Shown here: piece by piece, positions 9,334-16,879 of the stretch | Numbering within the stretch: the first letter of the stretch is position 1 | Layout of the letters: each line of letters begins with the position of its first letter | DNA from: Lentisphaerae bacterium GWF2_45_14 | Lineage (GTDB): Bacteria; Verrucomicrobiota; Lentisphaeria; Victivallales; GWF2-45-14 | Reading direction: 5' to 3' | DNA length: 55,771 nt | Assembly: GCA_001804785.1 (NCBI GenBank) | Contig: MHBG01000103.1 | Coordinates: 1 to 55,771, forward strand | Position numbers and translations under genes: made by a program | Notes under the pieces: generated by a model | Told to the model about the DNA's origin: nothing | The model's database searches: none | What the model saw: the letters and a program-made list of their open reading frames with translations, nothing else

Positions 9334-9363
9334 TTGGAATTTTATCCAATCTATTACTACATT
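9334..9363 (+). promoter_or_regulatory. Possible promoter of the Pal-like gene
   Basis: TTGGAA (9334-9339) and TACATT (9358-9363) are separated by 18 bases, 43 bases before the lipoprotein start, in otherwise AT-rich DNA. The -10 match is imperfect. Confidence 0.35.
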
Positions 9364-9406
9364 ATAGGGGAAAAATATAACAAACTACAAATAAGTGAGG
9401 AGAAAT

Positions 9407-9991
9407 ATGAAATTTCTAAAGGGTTTCTTTCCAGGACTTCTTTCGTTGACACTCTTAATCGGCTACGGATGTGCGTCTGATGACGATGGCCAAGGTGACA
9501 TGATTCCTGATCCCCTGGACAATCCGCCAGCGGCGATTGAGGATCTCTCAGGCGGAGCAGGCATCGATCCGACCGGTACGGGCAAGTGGACACAGCCCGG
9601 CGAAGAACTCTCATCCACAGACCCGGATGGGTGGGTAAGGCTCCCCAACATCAAGTTGCCGGTAGTCTATTTCGCGTTTGACAAGTACGATATCGGTACC
9701 TCCGAAAAGCCGAAACTCGACAAGACCGCCGAATACCTCAAGAATAATCAGGGAATATGCCTGATTATCGAAGGTAACTGCGACGAAAGAGGCAGCGAAG
9801 AATATAACCGTGCGCTCGGCGAACGCCGTGCAATCTCGATAAAGGATTATCTCCAAGGCGTAGGGATTCCTTCCGAGCGTATGAAAACAATAAGCTATGG
9901 CGAAGAAAAGCCGGCAGATGAAGGACATACTCCTGAAGCTTGGGCGAAAAACCGCCGAGGAGACCTCATAGCCGCAAAACCCACGAGGTAA
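9407..9991 (+). CDS. OmpA-family peptidoglycan-associated lipoprotein (Pal-like)
   Basis: The start is ATG 9407, preceded by GAGGAG. A GTG 12 bases upstream is open but would bury this site. The 194-aa product has a lipoprotein signal with acceptor Cys22. Its box, LIGYGC, is atypical because it has Tyr at -2. A short Asp/Pro-rich linker (about 23-90) leads to a C-terminal OmpA domain. VYFAFDKYDIG opens this domain, and NCDERGSEEYNRALGERRA carries the Asp and Arg that bind diaminopimelate in Pal. It should tether the outer membrane to peptidoglycan. No Tol genes are adjacent, so pal itself is probable rather than certain. Confidence 0.85.
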   Translation: MKFLKGFFPGLLSLTLLIGYGCASDDDGQGDMIPDPLDNPPAAIEDLSGGAGIDPTGTGKWTQPGEELSSTDPDGWVRLPNIKLPVVYFAFDKYDIGTSEKPKLDKTAEYLKNNQGICLIIEGNCDERGSEEYNRALGERRAISIKDYLQGVGIPSERMKTISYGEEKPADEGHTPEAWAKNRRGDLIAAKPTR

Positions 9992-10016
9992 AACGCTGAC
10001 GGCAACTGATAGTCAA

Positions 10017-10047
10017 GGCCCGGATATTTCCGGGCCTTTTTTATTTT
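10017..10047 (+). terminator. Rho-independent terminator after the Pal-like gene
   Basis: An 8-bp GC-rich stem, GGCCCGGA (10017-10024) and TCCGGGCC (10029-10036), closes a 4-base loop. A T-rich tail TTTTTTATTTT (10037-10047) follows. Confidence 0.9.
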
Positions 10048-10096
10048 ACGGACATTTGTATTTCCAGACAATCAGCAATATCATATCCCCATATTT

Positions 10097-11185
10097 ATGA
10101 ATATATCCATCGCCAATATAACAAGCCAGTTCAGGAGAAAGCGGTCTACCGGCCTTCCTCCCGGCACGCCCGTTTTTACGGGAGAAAAAACCCCTGAGAC
10201 GGCGATTTCCTCAATAACAGTCATCGACTTCGGCGACGGCGGCTTTTCAGAAAAAGAGGCCGTGTCGATAGAAGAATGCATACCGGGCACGTCATTCGAT
10301 ATGACCCGCTGGATACTCGTAAGCGGACTCGGAGACGTGGAGAATATCCAGAGGGCAGGAAATGCTTTTAATCTGCATCCCCTTATAACAGAAGATATTC
10401 TGGACATGCACCAAAGTCCCAAGATCGATATTTATAGCGATATCGCATTCACCGTGCTCAAGTCGCTTTATATGGCTCCGGACGGCGGTTTGGCTTCCGA
10501 ACACCTCAGCATCATACTCGGAAGAAACTACGTCATCACCTTTCTCGAAAAGAAAAGCTCCATATTCGACCCCTTAATAAATCGCATAAAAAGCAATTCC
10601 GGCCGCCTCCGCCGCGAAAAGGCCGATTATCTCTTATATACCATAATCGACTGCGTAGTAGATAATTATTTTGAAGTGACCGACAGGCTGGATGAAGCGC
10701 TGGAAGAAATGGAGGACTGTCTCAGTTCATCAAAGGCAACGATAACGCATCTTCGCAGTATCCATAATCTGAGGCATACTGTCACAATCCTCAGAAAATC
10801 CGTAAGACCGCTTATTCATATCGTCAATGAGCTTAAGCACGAAGAACTTCCGAATATGCAGACAAATCTTACGATATATTTCAAAGACCTCTACGATCAC
10901 ATCTTTCAGGTTGTCGAAACAATTGAGGTTCAGAGGGATATGATAACGGTGCTTCTCGACCTTTACCTTTCGAGTATCAACAATCAGATCAACAAGATAA
11001 TGCAGTTTCTGACACTGATAGGCACAATATTCCTTCCGCTCACTTTCATAACCAGCCTCTACGGAATGAACTTCGAATATATGCCCGAGCTCAAATGGCA
11101 CTATGGTTATTTTTACGCACTTGCCCTTATGGGAGTTACCGCCGTCGCGATGGCCGTCTACTTCAAGCGCAAAAGATGGATATAG
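10097..11185 (+). CDS. corA: CorA-family magnesium/divalent cation transporter
   Basis: The 362-aa protein has the CorA plan: a soluble N-terminal alpha/beta domain (about 40-170), a long helical stalk (about 170-300) and two C-terminal membrane helices. The universal YGMN motif sits between these helices (YGMNFEYMPEL, about residue 327), and a basic tail KRKRWI follows. CorA pentamers pass Mg2+ (also Co2+ and Ni2+) across the inner membrane. No strong Shine-Dalgarno is visible before ATG 10097. The gene is free-standing between a terminator and the convergent purF. Confidence 0.93.
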   Translation: MNISIANITSQFRRKRSTGLPPGTPVFTGEKTPETAISSITVIDFGDGGFSEKEAVSIEECIPGTSFDMTRWILVSGLGDVENIQRAGNAFNLHPLITEDILDMHQSPKIDIYSDIAFTVLKSLYMAPDGGLASEHLSIILGRNYVITFLEKKSSIFDPLINRIKSNSGRLRREKADYLLYTIIDCVVDNYFEVTDRLDEALEEMEDCLSSSKATITHLRSIHNLRHTVTILRKSVRPLIHIVNELKHEELPNMQTNLTIYFKDLYDHIFQVVETIEVQRDMITVLLDLYLSSINNQINKIMQFLTLIGTIFLPLTFITSLYGMNFEYMPELKWHYGYFYALALMGVTAVAMAVYFKRKRWI

Positions 11186-11197
11186 GTCGGCGAATAA

Positions 11198-13099
11198 TCA
11201 GTATGCGCGGCCTTTTACGCCTTCGATGTAGTTGATAAAGGATTTATTGACGACCTTGTTTCCGCCCGGGGTAGGATAATCTCCCGTGAAATACCAGTCG
11301 CCGCTATGACCGGGGCATGCCCGGTGAAGAGACTCTATTGACTGGTATATTATATGAACCTTGGCGTTAATACCCGGAGGCGTAAGCAGTTCTGTTATTT
11401 TCCCCGATATTTCCTCGGCGCTGAAAGGCCGGTAAATATCTTTAATATGGTTTATAGCTTGGTCCTTTGGAAGGTTTTCGTGCTCTTTGCAGCGATCATA
11501 AACCTTCTTAATTATTTTCTCCCGTCCGCGCTCCTTCAAAAGTTCAATCGCGGCGTTAAACGCCACGAGGTCGCCGAGCCTTGCCATATCGATACCGTAG
11601 CAGTCGGGATAACGTATTTGCGGAGCTGACGATACGAGGACGATTTCCTTCGGTCCTAGCCGGTCGAGAATTCTGAGGATGCTTTCCTTGAGGGTGGTGC
11701 CTCTCACAATTGAATCGTCTATTATGACTAGGGTGTCTTTCCCTCTTCTGAGCGAACCGTATGTTATATCGTAGACGTGTGCGACGAGGTCATTGCGCTG
11801 TTTATCTTCTGTTATAAACGTCCTTAGCTTAACGTCTTTGACTGCTATTTTCTCGAAGCGCGGGAAATACGCAAGGATTGCCCCCAATTTTTCAGGGGTT
11901 ACATTGGCGCCCAGTTCAAGTATTTTTTTCCGGTGATAGTCTGAGCAGTACTTTTTCAGGGCTTCCTTCATTCCGATGTAACAGGTTTCGGCGGTATTGG
12001 GAATAAAGGAGAAAACAGTATTTTCTATGTCGTAATTTGTGTGCTTAAGAACGGTTGGCGTCAGGTAGCGGCCGAGGGCTTTTCTTTCTTTGTAGATATC
12101 GGCATCAGTGCCGCGTGAGAAATATATTCTTTCGAATGAGCATGAGCGTTTTTCGATTTCGCGGGTAAACGGTTTTTCGGTGATTCTTCCATCTCTCCTG
12201 ATGAGAAGCGCGTGTGCTGGCTTGATTTCTTTTATCAAATCTATGTCAACATTGAGGGCAGTCTGTATTACGGGTCTTTCCGAGGTAACGATGGCTATTT
12301 CATCGTCAGAATAGTAGAAAACTGGGCGTATGCCCGCGGGATCTCTTATTATAAATGCGTCTCCGTGTCCGATGAGTCCGGCGATAATGTAGCCGCCGTC
12401 CCATTTTTTGCAGGCGTTTACAAGTATTGACTGGAGATCGATATTCTTTGCGATGAGGTTTGATATCTCATACTTCGCGAAGCCTTCGCTTTTATACTGC
12501 TTCACGAGACGGTCATTTTCCTCGTCAAGAAAGTGGCCTATTTTTTCAAGGACGGTTACGGTATCGGACTTGTCCACGGGGTGCTGCCCGACCTCAACGA
12601 GAATATCGAAAAGCTCGTCGACGTTTGTAAGATTGAAGTTTCCGGCGAGCACGAGGCTTCTGGACATCCAGTTATTGTCCCTTATGAAGGGGTGGCAACA
12701 TTCGATGTTGTTATTGCCGTAGGTTCCGTATCTTAAGTGGCCCAGGAAGAGTTCGGCGCAAAATGGGGTATTGGCCTTGATCCAGTTTATATCAGAGGGG
12801 TTTTCCTTGTTTTTTCTGATGGTTTTGGATGTCTCTTCGTTTATTTTCTTAAAAATGTCGCCTATTGCGGATGAGCTGTTGGATTTTTCTATGGAAATAT
12901 ACGGAGTTCCCGGCGGCATGTCGAACTTTATCGCAGCGATTCCGGCTCCATCCTGCCCGCGGTTATGCTGTTTTTCCATCAGGAGGTACATCAGATTGAG
13001 GCCGTAGAATGAAGTGCCGTACTTTTCCTGGTAATATTCCAGAGGTTTAAGGAGCCTCACAAAGGCAATACCACATTCATGTTTGATATCTTCGCTCAT
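11198..13099 (-). CDS. purF: Amidophosphoribosyltransferase, long Bacteroidetes-type PurF
   Basis: The N-terminal class II glutamine amidotransferase domain starts at HECGIAFVR and carries KQHNRGQDGAG. The phosphoribosyltransferase domain carries the PRPP loop VIIDDSIVRGTT. The enzyme makes phosphoribosylamine, the first committed step of purine synthesis. At 633 aa it is longer than the about 500-aa E. coli enzyme and follows the long form I know from Bacteroidetes. The nucleophile is Cys9, so eight residues must be removed to expose it, or it works differently from the canonical Cys1. GGAAGA supports the start. A C-terminal extension (about 530-633) is unexplained. Confidence 0.9.
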   Translation of the reverse strand: MSEDIKHECGIAFVRLLKPLEYYQEKYGTSFYGLNLMYLLMEKQHNRGQDGAGIAAIKFDMPPGTPYISIEKSNSSSAIGDIFKKINEETSKTIRKNKENPSDINWIKANTPFCAELFLGHLRYGTYGNNNIECCHPFIRDNNWMSRSLVLAGNFNLTNVDELFDILVEVGQHPVDKSDTVTVLEKIGHFLDEENDRLVKQYKSEGFAKYEISNLIAKNIDLQSILVNACKKWDGGYIIAGLIGHGDAFIIRDPAGIRPVFYYSDDEIAIVTSERPVIQTALNVDIDLIKEIKPAHALLIRRDGRITEKPFTREIEKRSCSFERIYFSRGTDADIYKERKALGRYLTPTVLKHTNYDIENTVFSFIPNTAETCYIGMKEALKKYCSDYHRKKILELGANVTPEKLGAILAYFPRFEKIAVKDVKLRTFITEDKQRNDLVAHVYDITYGSLRRGKDTLVIIDDSIVRGTTLKESILRILDRLGPKEIVLVSSAPQIRYPDCYGIDMARLGDLVAFNAAIELLKERGREKIIKKVYDRCKEHENLPKDQAINHIKDIYRPFSAEEISGKITELLTPPGINAKVHIIYQSIESLHRACPGHSGDWYFTGDYPTPGGNKVVNKSFINYIEGVKGRAY

Positions 13100-13310
13100 A
13101 GTCTTCCTTGATCTGATTCCGTGCAGTCAGCGGACAAAGCAGGGCCTTCGCTCTGCACCGATTCCGGACCATAGATTTGTCCAGCTGGACGACGGGACGT
13201 CATTTTTTTTAATTATTTGCTTGGAATAGTGAAATAAATTTATATATTTATTCGCTATATACAATAGGAAAAGGTAAAAAAAACTTCGCTCGCGCGAAAG
13301 ACTGGTTATA
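13100..13310. other. Divergent purF/panD intergenic region with 12-bp palindrome
   Basis: This 211-bp spacer carries a perfect palindrome GTCCAGCTGGAC (13179-13190) and, on the purF side, an imperfect GCAG/CTGC hairpin (about 13132-13158). The panD side is AT-rich, with TATA-like boxes but no clear -35. I recognise no known riboswitch here. The palindrome could be an operator for a purine repressor-like protein, which is speculation. Confidence 0.35.
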
Positions 13311-13673
13311 ATGAACAGACAAATGCTTACCGGCAAGATACACAGGGCAAGGCTTACGGCCTGTGTCGTTGATTACGAGGGAAGTCTTGAGGTGGACCCT
13401 GAGATACTTGCAGAGTCAAACATTCTCCCCTATGAGAAGATCCTCGTCGTAAATGCGACAAATGGAGAGCGGCTGGAAACATACGCGATACCGGGCCAAC
13501 CCGGATCAAGGGTTTTCTGTCTCAACGGCGCGGCAGCCAGAAGGGGAAACCCGGGTGATGTGGTCACGATAATGGCATTCAGCTTCTGTTCCGAAGCGGA
13601 ATCTCACAATATGCGCCCGAAGGTCATAGTTCTTGATGAAAATAACATGATCGTGGCAAGGAAACAGCTCTGA
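13311..13673 (+). CDS. panD: Aspartate 1-decarboxylase proenzyme
   Basis: A 120-aa PanD, the pyruvoyl enzyme that makes beta-alanine for pantothenate and coenzyme A. The self-cleavage site is visible as DYEGS with Gly24-Ser25, at the same positions as in E. coli. The downstream NGAAA block (about 69-73) and the ATYAIP-like strand fit the double-psi barrel. Proenzyme length matches the family (about 120-130 aa). The start is close to the family N-terminus, but no good Shine-Dalgarno precedes it. coaD, the later CoA step, lies about 15 kb away. Confidence 0.95.
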   Translation: MNRQMLTGKIHRARLTACVVDYEGSLEVDPEILAESNILPYEKILVVNATNGERLETYAIPGQPGSRVFCLNGAAARRGNPGDVVTIMAFSFCSEAESHNMRPKVIVLDENNMIVARKQL

Positions 13674-13719
13674 GATTACGCAGCGATTCCCGTATTATTT
13701 AGAAAAGGGATACTCAGCG

Positions 13720-13905
13720 ATGCCGGAAGCCAAAGAAAAAGTCGCAAGAAAAAGGAAAATAAGGGGCCAGGCCGTTGTCGAATACTCAGCAATGCTGGCG
13801 ATGACCGCCGCGATAATGATAATGATGATAATGTTGCTGGCTGTTTTTACAGAGTACGGGTGGAGGGTGCTCTCACTGATAAGTGATTTCCCTTATGCCG
13901 ACTGA
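13720..13905 (+). CDS. Small Flp-pilin-like prepilin
   Basis: The 61-aa product has a basic leader and the Flp processing motif G16/QAVVEY (Glu at +5, Tyr at +6 after the cut). A single hydrophobic helix of about 22 residues follows, then a short tail. That is the size and shape of Flp/TadB-exported pilins, although the sequence is otherwise unfamiliar. AAGGGA lies upstream of ATG 13720 with a long spacing. It begins a run of four pilin-like genes. No prepilin peptidase or CpaF ATPase is in the window. Confidence 0.65.
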   Translation: MPEAKEKVARKRKIRGQAVVEYSAMLAMTAAIMIMMIMLLAVFTEYGWRVLSLISDFPYAD

Positions 13906-13955
13906 ACTAAGATTGAAAAGATTGAAACGTATTTATTAATGAAATAGGAGGTTTT

Positions 13956-14201
13956 ATGAAAAAATCCAGAAAAAGAAGATCCGGCGGGCAAGCCATCGTC
14001 GAGTACATCATCATCATCGTTATTGTCGCGGTAGCGGCTCTCACCGTGATGGGAATTTTCAGTGACAGAATACGCACGATAATCGCCGGCGTAGCAACTA
14101 CGTTTGGGGCGGAAGGTGCCTCGGATGAAGTTTCGACAAGCTCTGTCGAGATACTGAAAACGATGGATGCCGAGGGCATAGACACCGATACTGGCAACTG
14201 A
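13956..14201 (+). CDS. Flp-type pilin
   Basis: The 81-aa product has the leader MKKSRKRRSGG and the class IVb cleavage motif G11/QAIVEY. A hydrophobic helix IIIIVIVAVAALTVMGIF follows, then an acidic, Ser/Thr-rich tail of about 35 residues. AGGAGG just upstream gives a strong ribosome site. Flp pilins polymerise into tight-adherence (Tad) pili. The acidic tail is longer than in typical Flp and may be surface exposed. Confidence 0.75.
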   Translation: MKKSRKRRSGGQAIVEYIIIIVIVAVAALTVMGIFSDRIRTIIAGVATTFGAEGASDEVSTSSVEILKTMDAEGIDTDTGN

Positions 14202-14261
14202 TAAACTGCTCTTTATGCTGACTCTTTTGCCGGAAGCCCGGCAGGCAGGCGGGGTGTTTTT

Positions 14262-14858
14262 ATGAGGAAAAGCTACAGGGAATGCGGGCAGACAATACTT
14301 GAGTCAACTCTCTCGATGTTGTTGCTCTGCCTTATCCTGATGGGGCTTCTTCAGCTTTTTCACCTCTATGTGGCACAGATGCTTACTGACTTTTCCGCTT
14401 TTTACACGGCAAGATCGAGGTCGGTCGGCTTTGCCGATTACATTGTTGAGCGCGCGGGAAAGGCCCTTGTTGTCGCCGCGTCAGGCCCGCGCTCATACCC
14501 GGAGGAAAACACCAGCGATGAAGGCGTCAGCTCCAGCTCAACGTCTGCCGATGAAATGATGCTCCACGAGTATCTCTCAGGGGAAAGATGGCTGGAATAT
14601 CAGTACTGGAGCGGACAGAATGAGTATGGTAGTGAATGGAGTTCACGGGCCGAGGTATCCAATACATATTTTACACAGGAGTCCAGCTCCCTCAACAATG
14701 GCCTGGTTGAATCCACCGTATTCTTTACCAATTATCCTTTCCCCATCTTTGACCTCATGGATCCCGACAGGGTATGGTTTGAGGGTACCGGTGAAAATAC
14801 ATTGATAAACGCCACTTCCGAAGTGGCAGATTACTCAATTTTCTACCTGGAAGAATGA
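14262..14858 (+). CDS. TadE-like minor pseudopilin
   Basis: The 198-aa product has a TadE-like N-terminus: short leader, G9/QTILES with Glu at +5 after the cut, then a hydrophobic helix STLSMLLLCLILMGLLQLF. The following YTARSRSVGFADY resembles the TadE block in which many residues pack against the helix. The soluble domain (about 60-198) is Ser-rich and unfamiliar. It overlaps the next gene by 4 bp (ATGA), so translation is coupled. In Tad systems TadE and TadF are minor pilins needed for pilus assembly. Confidence 0.7.
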   Translation: MRKSYRECGQTILESTLSMLLLCLILMGLLQLFHLYVAQMLTDFSAFYTARSRSVGFADYIVERAGKALVVAASGPRSYPEENTSDEGVSSSSTSADEMMLHEYLSGERWLEYQYWSGQNEYGSEWSSRAEVSNTYFTQESSSLNNGLVESTVFFTNYPFPIFDLMDPDRVWFEGTGENTLINATSEVADYSIFYLEE

Positions 14859-16879
14859 AAATGAAAAGTAACGCGTCCAAAAAAAGAAGAAAATATCAAG
14901 GAGGGCAGACCCTCATACTCGCCGTGCTTGCCGTCATTATCATAGCGGCGGCCATAGTATTCCTTTTCGACCTTCAGAACATAATACGCGGAAAAATAAA
15001 GGCGCAGACGGCAGTGGACGCGGCCGCGCTGGTGGGCGCAAAGTGGCAAATGAACTCACTGAATATGATTGGCGAACTCAATATAATAAAGGCCTGCACC
15101 ACGATCATAACTGACATGCCCGAAACAGCAAGCGGAAAATATTCATCAAATCCATTGTGGGGTCCAAATAATAATGACGTAAGCTGTCTTAGTGAAGCCT
15201 CCAGTCTTCTCTCCCAGATGCAGGTACGCATAGGCTTCACAGGCCCGCTGATTGGATTCGGAGCCGCTCAGCAGGCGGCAAAAAACAACGGTCTCAATTA
15301 TGTAGACGAATACTGTGTCGAACTGGCCCAGAAATATGAATATCTGTCCAGCGAAGAGGGCGATGTATATTATGGGAGTGATGTGACCATTCCCGCACTT
15401 TACGGCTACTCATGGCGCGAACCCTACACCGAAATGATCAGGAATATTATGCAGTACAGCGATCTGGACATGCCGACCGGGGTGGCCGTTAATATGAACA
15501 GCTGCTGGGTAAGCGAACCCCTTTTGAGCAGCGATTCCAATATATCCAACAACTACTTGTCCATGAAGTCCATCTATACCGCAATCAACGCCAACTATTG
15601 GTGCGCACTCACCGGACTTCTCCGGGAAGATTTCGGAGACTCAAAGTGGTGGGGAAATATTGAGCTTGTCATGAACTCAAACAGTTTCCGCTATGAGTCC
15701 GAGCTTCTCCCTCTCGGCTTGAAATACACATTTTCTGGCTCAGGCATATACAATCAAGCCCTTGATTCGGGAGCATTATATGGGCCTGATGATGCCAATG
15801 AAAAAATAATGGACAACTCAAATACTTCAAGCGGTTACGAAAGGCCGAAGGAATCGGACCTCCTCCACAACAACTATGACAATGAAGACCCCTATCTCTG
15901 CGATGAAAACGGGGAATACCTCTATGATGCCGATAACAACCACATTGTTTATGATGCCGCTTCATACGACATAGAGATAACCGAAACCGGCATAAACAAG
16001 CTTTACTTTATCAATCCGGCCACAGGAAATGTTGTTTATCCGGGACTTTATACTAAAGATACCGACGAGTACTGGGCTCCCCTCCCGAGAATATCATGGA
16101 CCGTTTACGATACGGAGTTCTGGAATCCCTATTCCGACGCCGACAGCGATGACTGGAAAGATACGTGGGGGAAATACCTGAGAAAGGATTTCAAGGAGGG
16201 CTACAGATACTATGGGGCCGTCTCATGTGCAGGAGCAATCGTTCAGCCCAAACTCATCTCAAGCAAATGGAACAGACTCGATAGCAAAAGTCAGGATACC
16301 GAAAACGACTATATCGGAGACGCCCTCGAATTCGGCGGACAATCTTCATCAGGCGGACAAAGCATAAACCAATACGCGTCCCGGCTTAAAAGCAGTGAAG
16401 CCGCCATGCGCAACGGCACTATATCCGATATAGAAGTCTTTTCTCTCGCAAAATCATATGGAAGAATCCCGGTAGCCAACGGTGAATACCTCACGCCGTG
16501 CTCGGTATTGATGGTACTGCCCGTATTCGAAAGACCGCTTATCATCCCGGTGGAACTGGAAAAACCTTCGGATTTCACTCCTGACTTCAAGTGGGCTGCC
16601 TTCAAAAGAGAATACCTTCCTCTCCTTGGCACCGTCAGCAATGTAGACGATATGCCCGCACTAATGGCCGAAAGCTACCCGGAACATTGGAACGCGGGGT
16701 GGTTCTCCTTCTACCATAACGCTCTTGTAAAACTCAATAATGCGTCATGGAGACAACAGGGCATAGACTGGCTTGAAACCGTAATTGATGAAGATACCGA
16801 GAAAACCAATGAGGACACCTGTAATTACTGGCCAAGCAGTGGCCCGGGTACCCGGCAGGCGCCGTCTATCCCCTTCTAA
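14855..16879 (+). CDS. TadG-like membrane-anchored envelope protein
   Basis: Residues 1-60 match the TadG N-terminal region: basic leader, GGQTLILAVLAV, then QTAVDAAALVGA. There is no Glu at +5, so it should remain as a membrane anchor instead of being processed. The remaining 610 residues are extracytoplasmic, rich in Asn, Tyr, Ser and Asp, and show no domain I recognise (no von Willebrand MIDAS motif seen). It is the last gene of the pilin cluster. Its stop overlaps the convergent phosphatase gene by 4 bp. In Tad loci, TadG is proposed to anchor the pilus in the envelope. Confidence 0.65.
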   Translation: MKMKSNASKKRRKYQGGQTLILAVLAVIIIAAAIVFLFDLQNIIRGKIKAQTAVDAAALVGAKWQMNSLNMIGELNIIKACTTIITDMPETASGKYSSNPLWGPNNNDVSCLSEASSLLSQMQVRIGFTGPLIGFGAAQQAAKNNGLNYVDEYCVELAQKYEYLSSEEGDVYYGSDVTIPALYGYSWREPYTEMIRNIMQYSDLDMPTGVAVNMNSCWVSEPLLSSDSNISNNYLSMKSIYTAINANYWCALTGLLREDFGDSKWWGNIELVMNSNSFRYESELLPLGLKYTFSGSGIYNQALDSGALYGPDDANEKIMDNSNTSSGYERPKESDLLHNNYDNEDPYLCDENGEYLYDADNNHIVYDAASYDIEITETGINKLYFINPATGNVVYPGLYTKDTDEYWAPLPRISWTVYDTEFWNPYSDADSDDWKDTWGKYLRKDFKEGYRYYGAVSCAGAIVQPKLISSKWNRLDSKSQDTENDYIGDALEFGGQSSSGGQSINQYASRLKSSEAAMRNGTISDIEVFSLAKSYGRIPVANGEYLTPCSVLMVLPVFERPLIIPVELEKPSDFTPDFKWAAFKREYLPLLGTVSNVDDMPALMAESYPEHWNAGWFSFYHNALVKLNNASWRQQGIDWLETVIDEDTEKTNEDTCNYWPSSGPGTRQAPSIPF

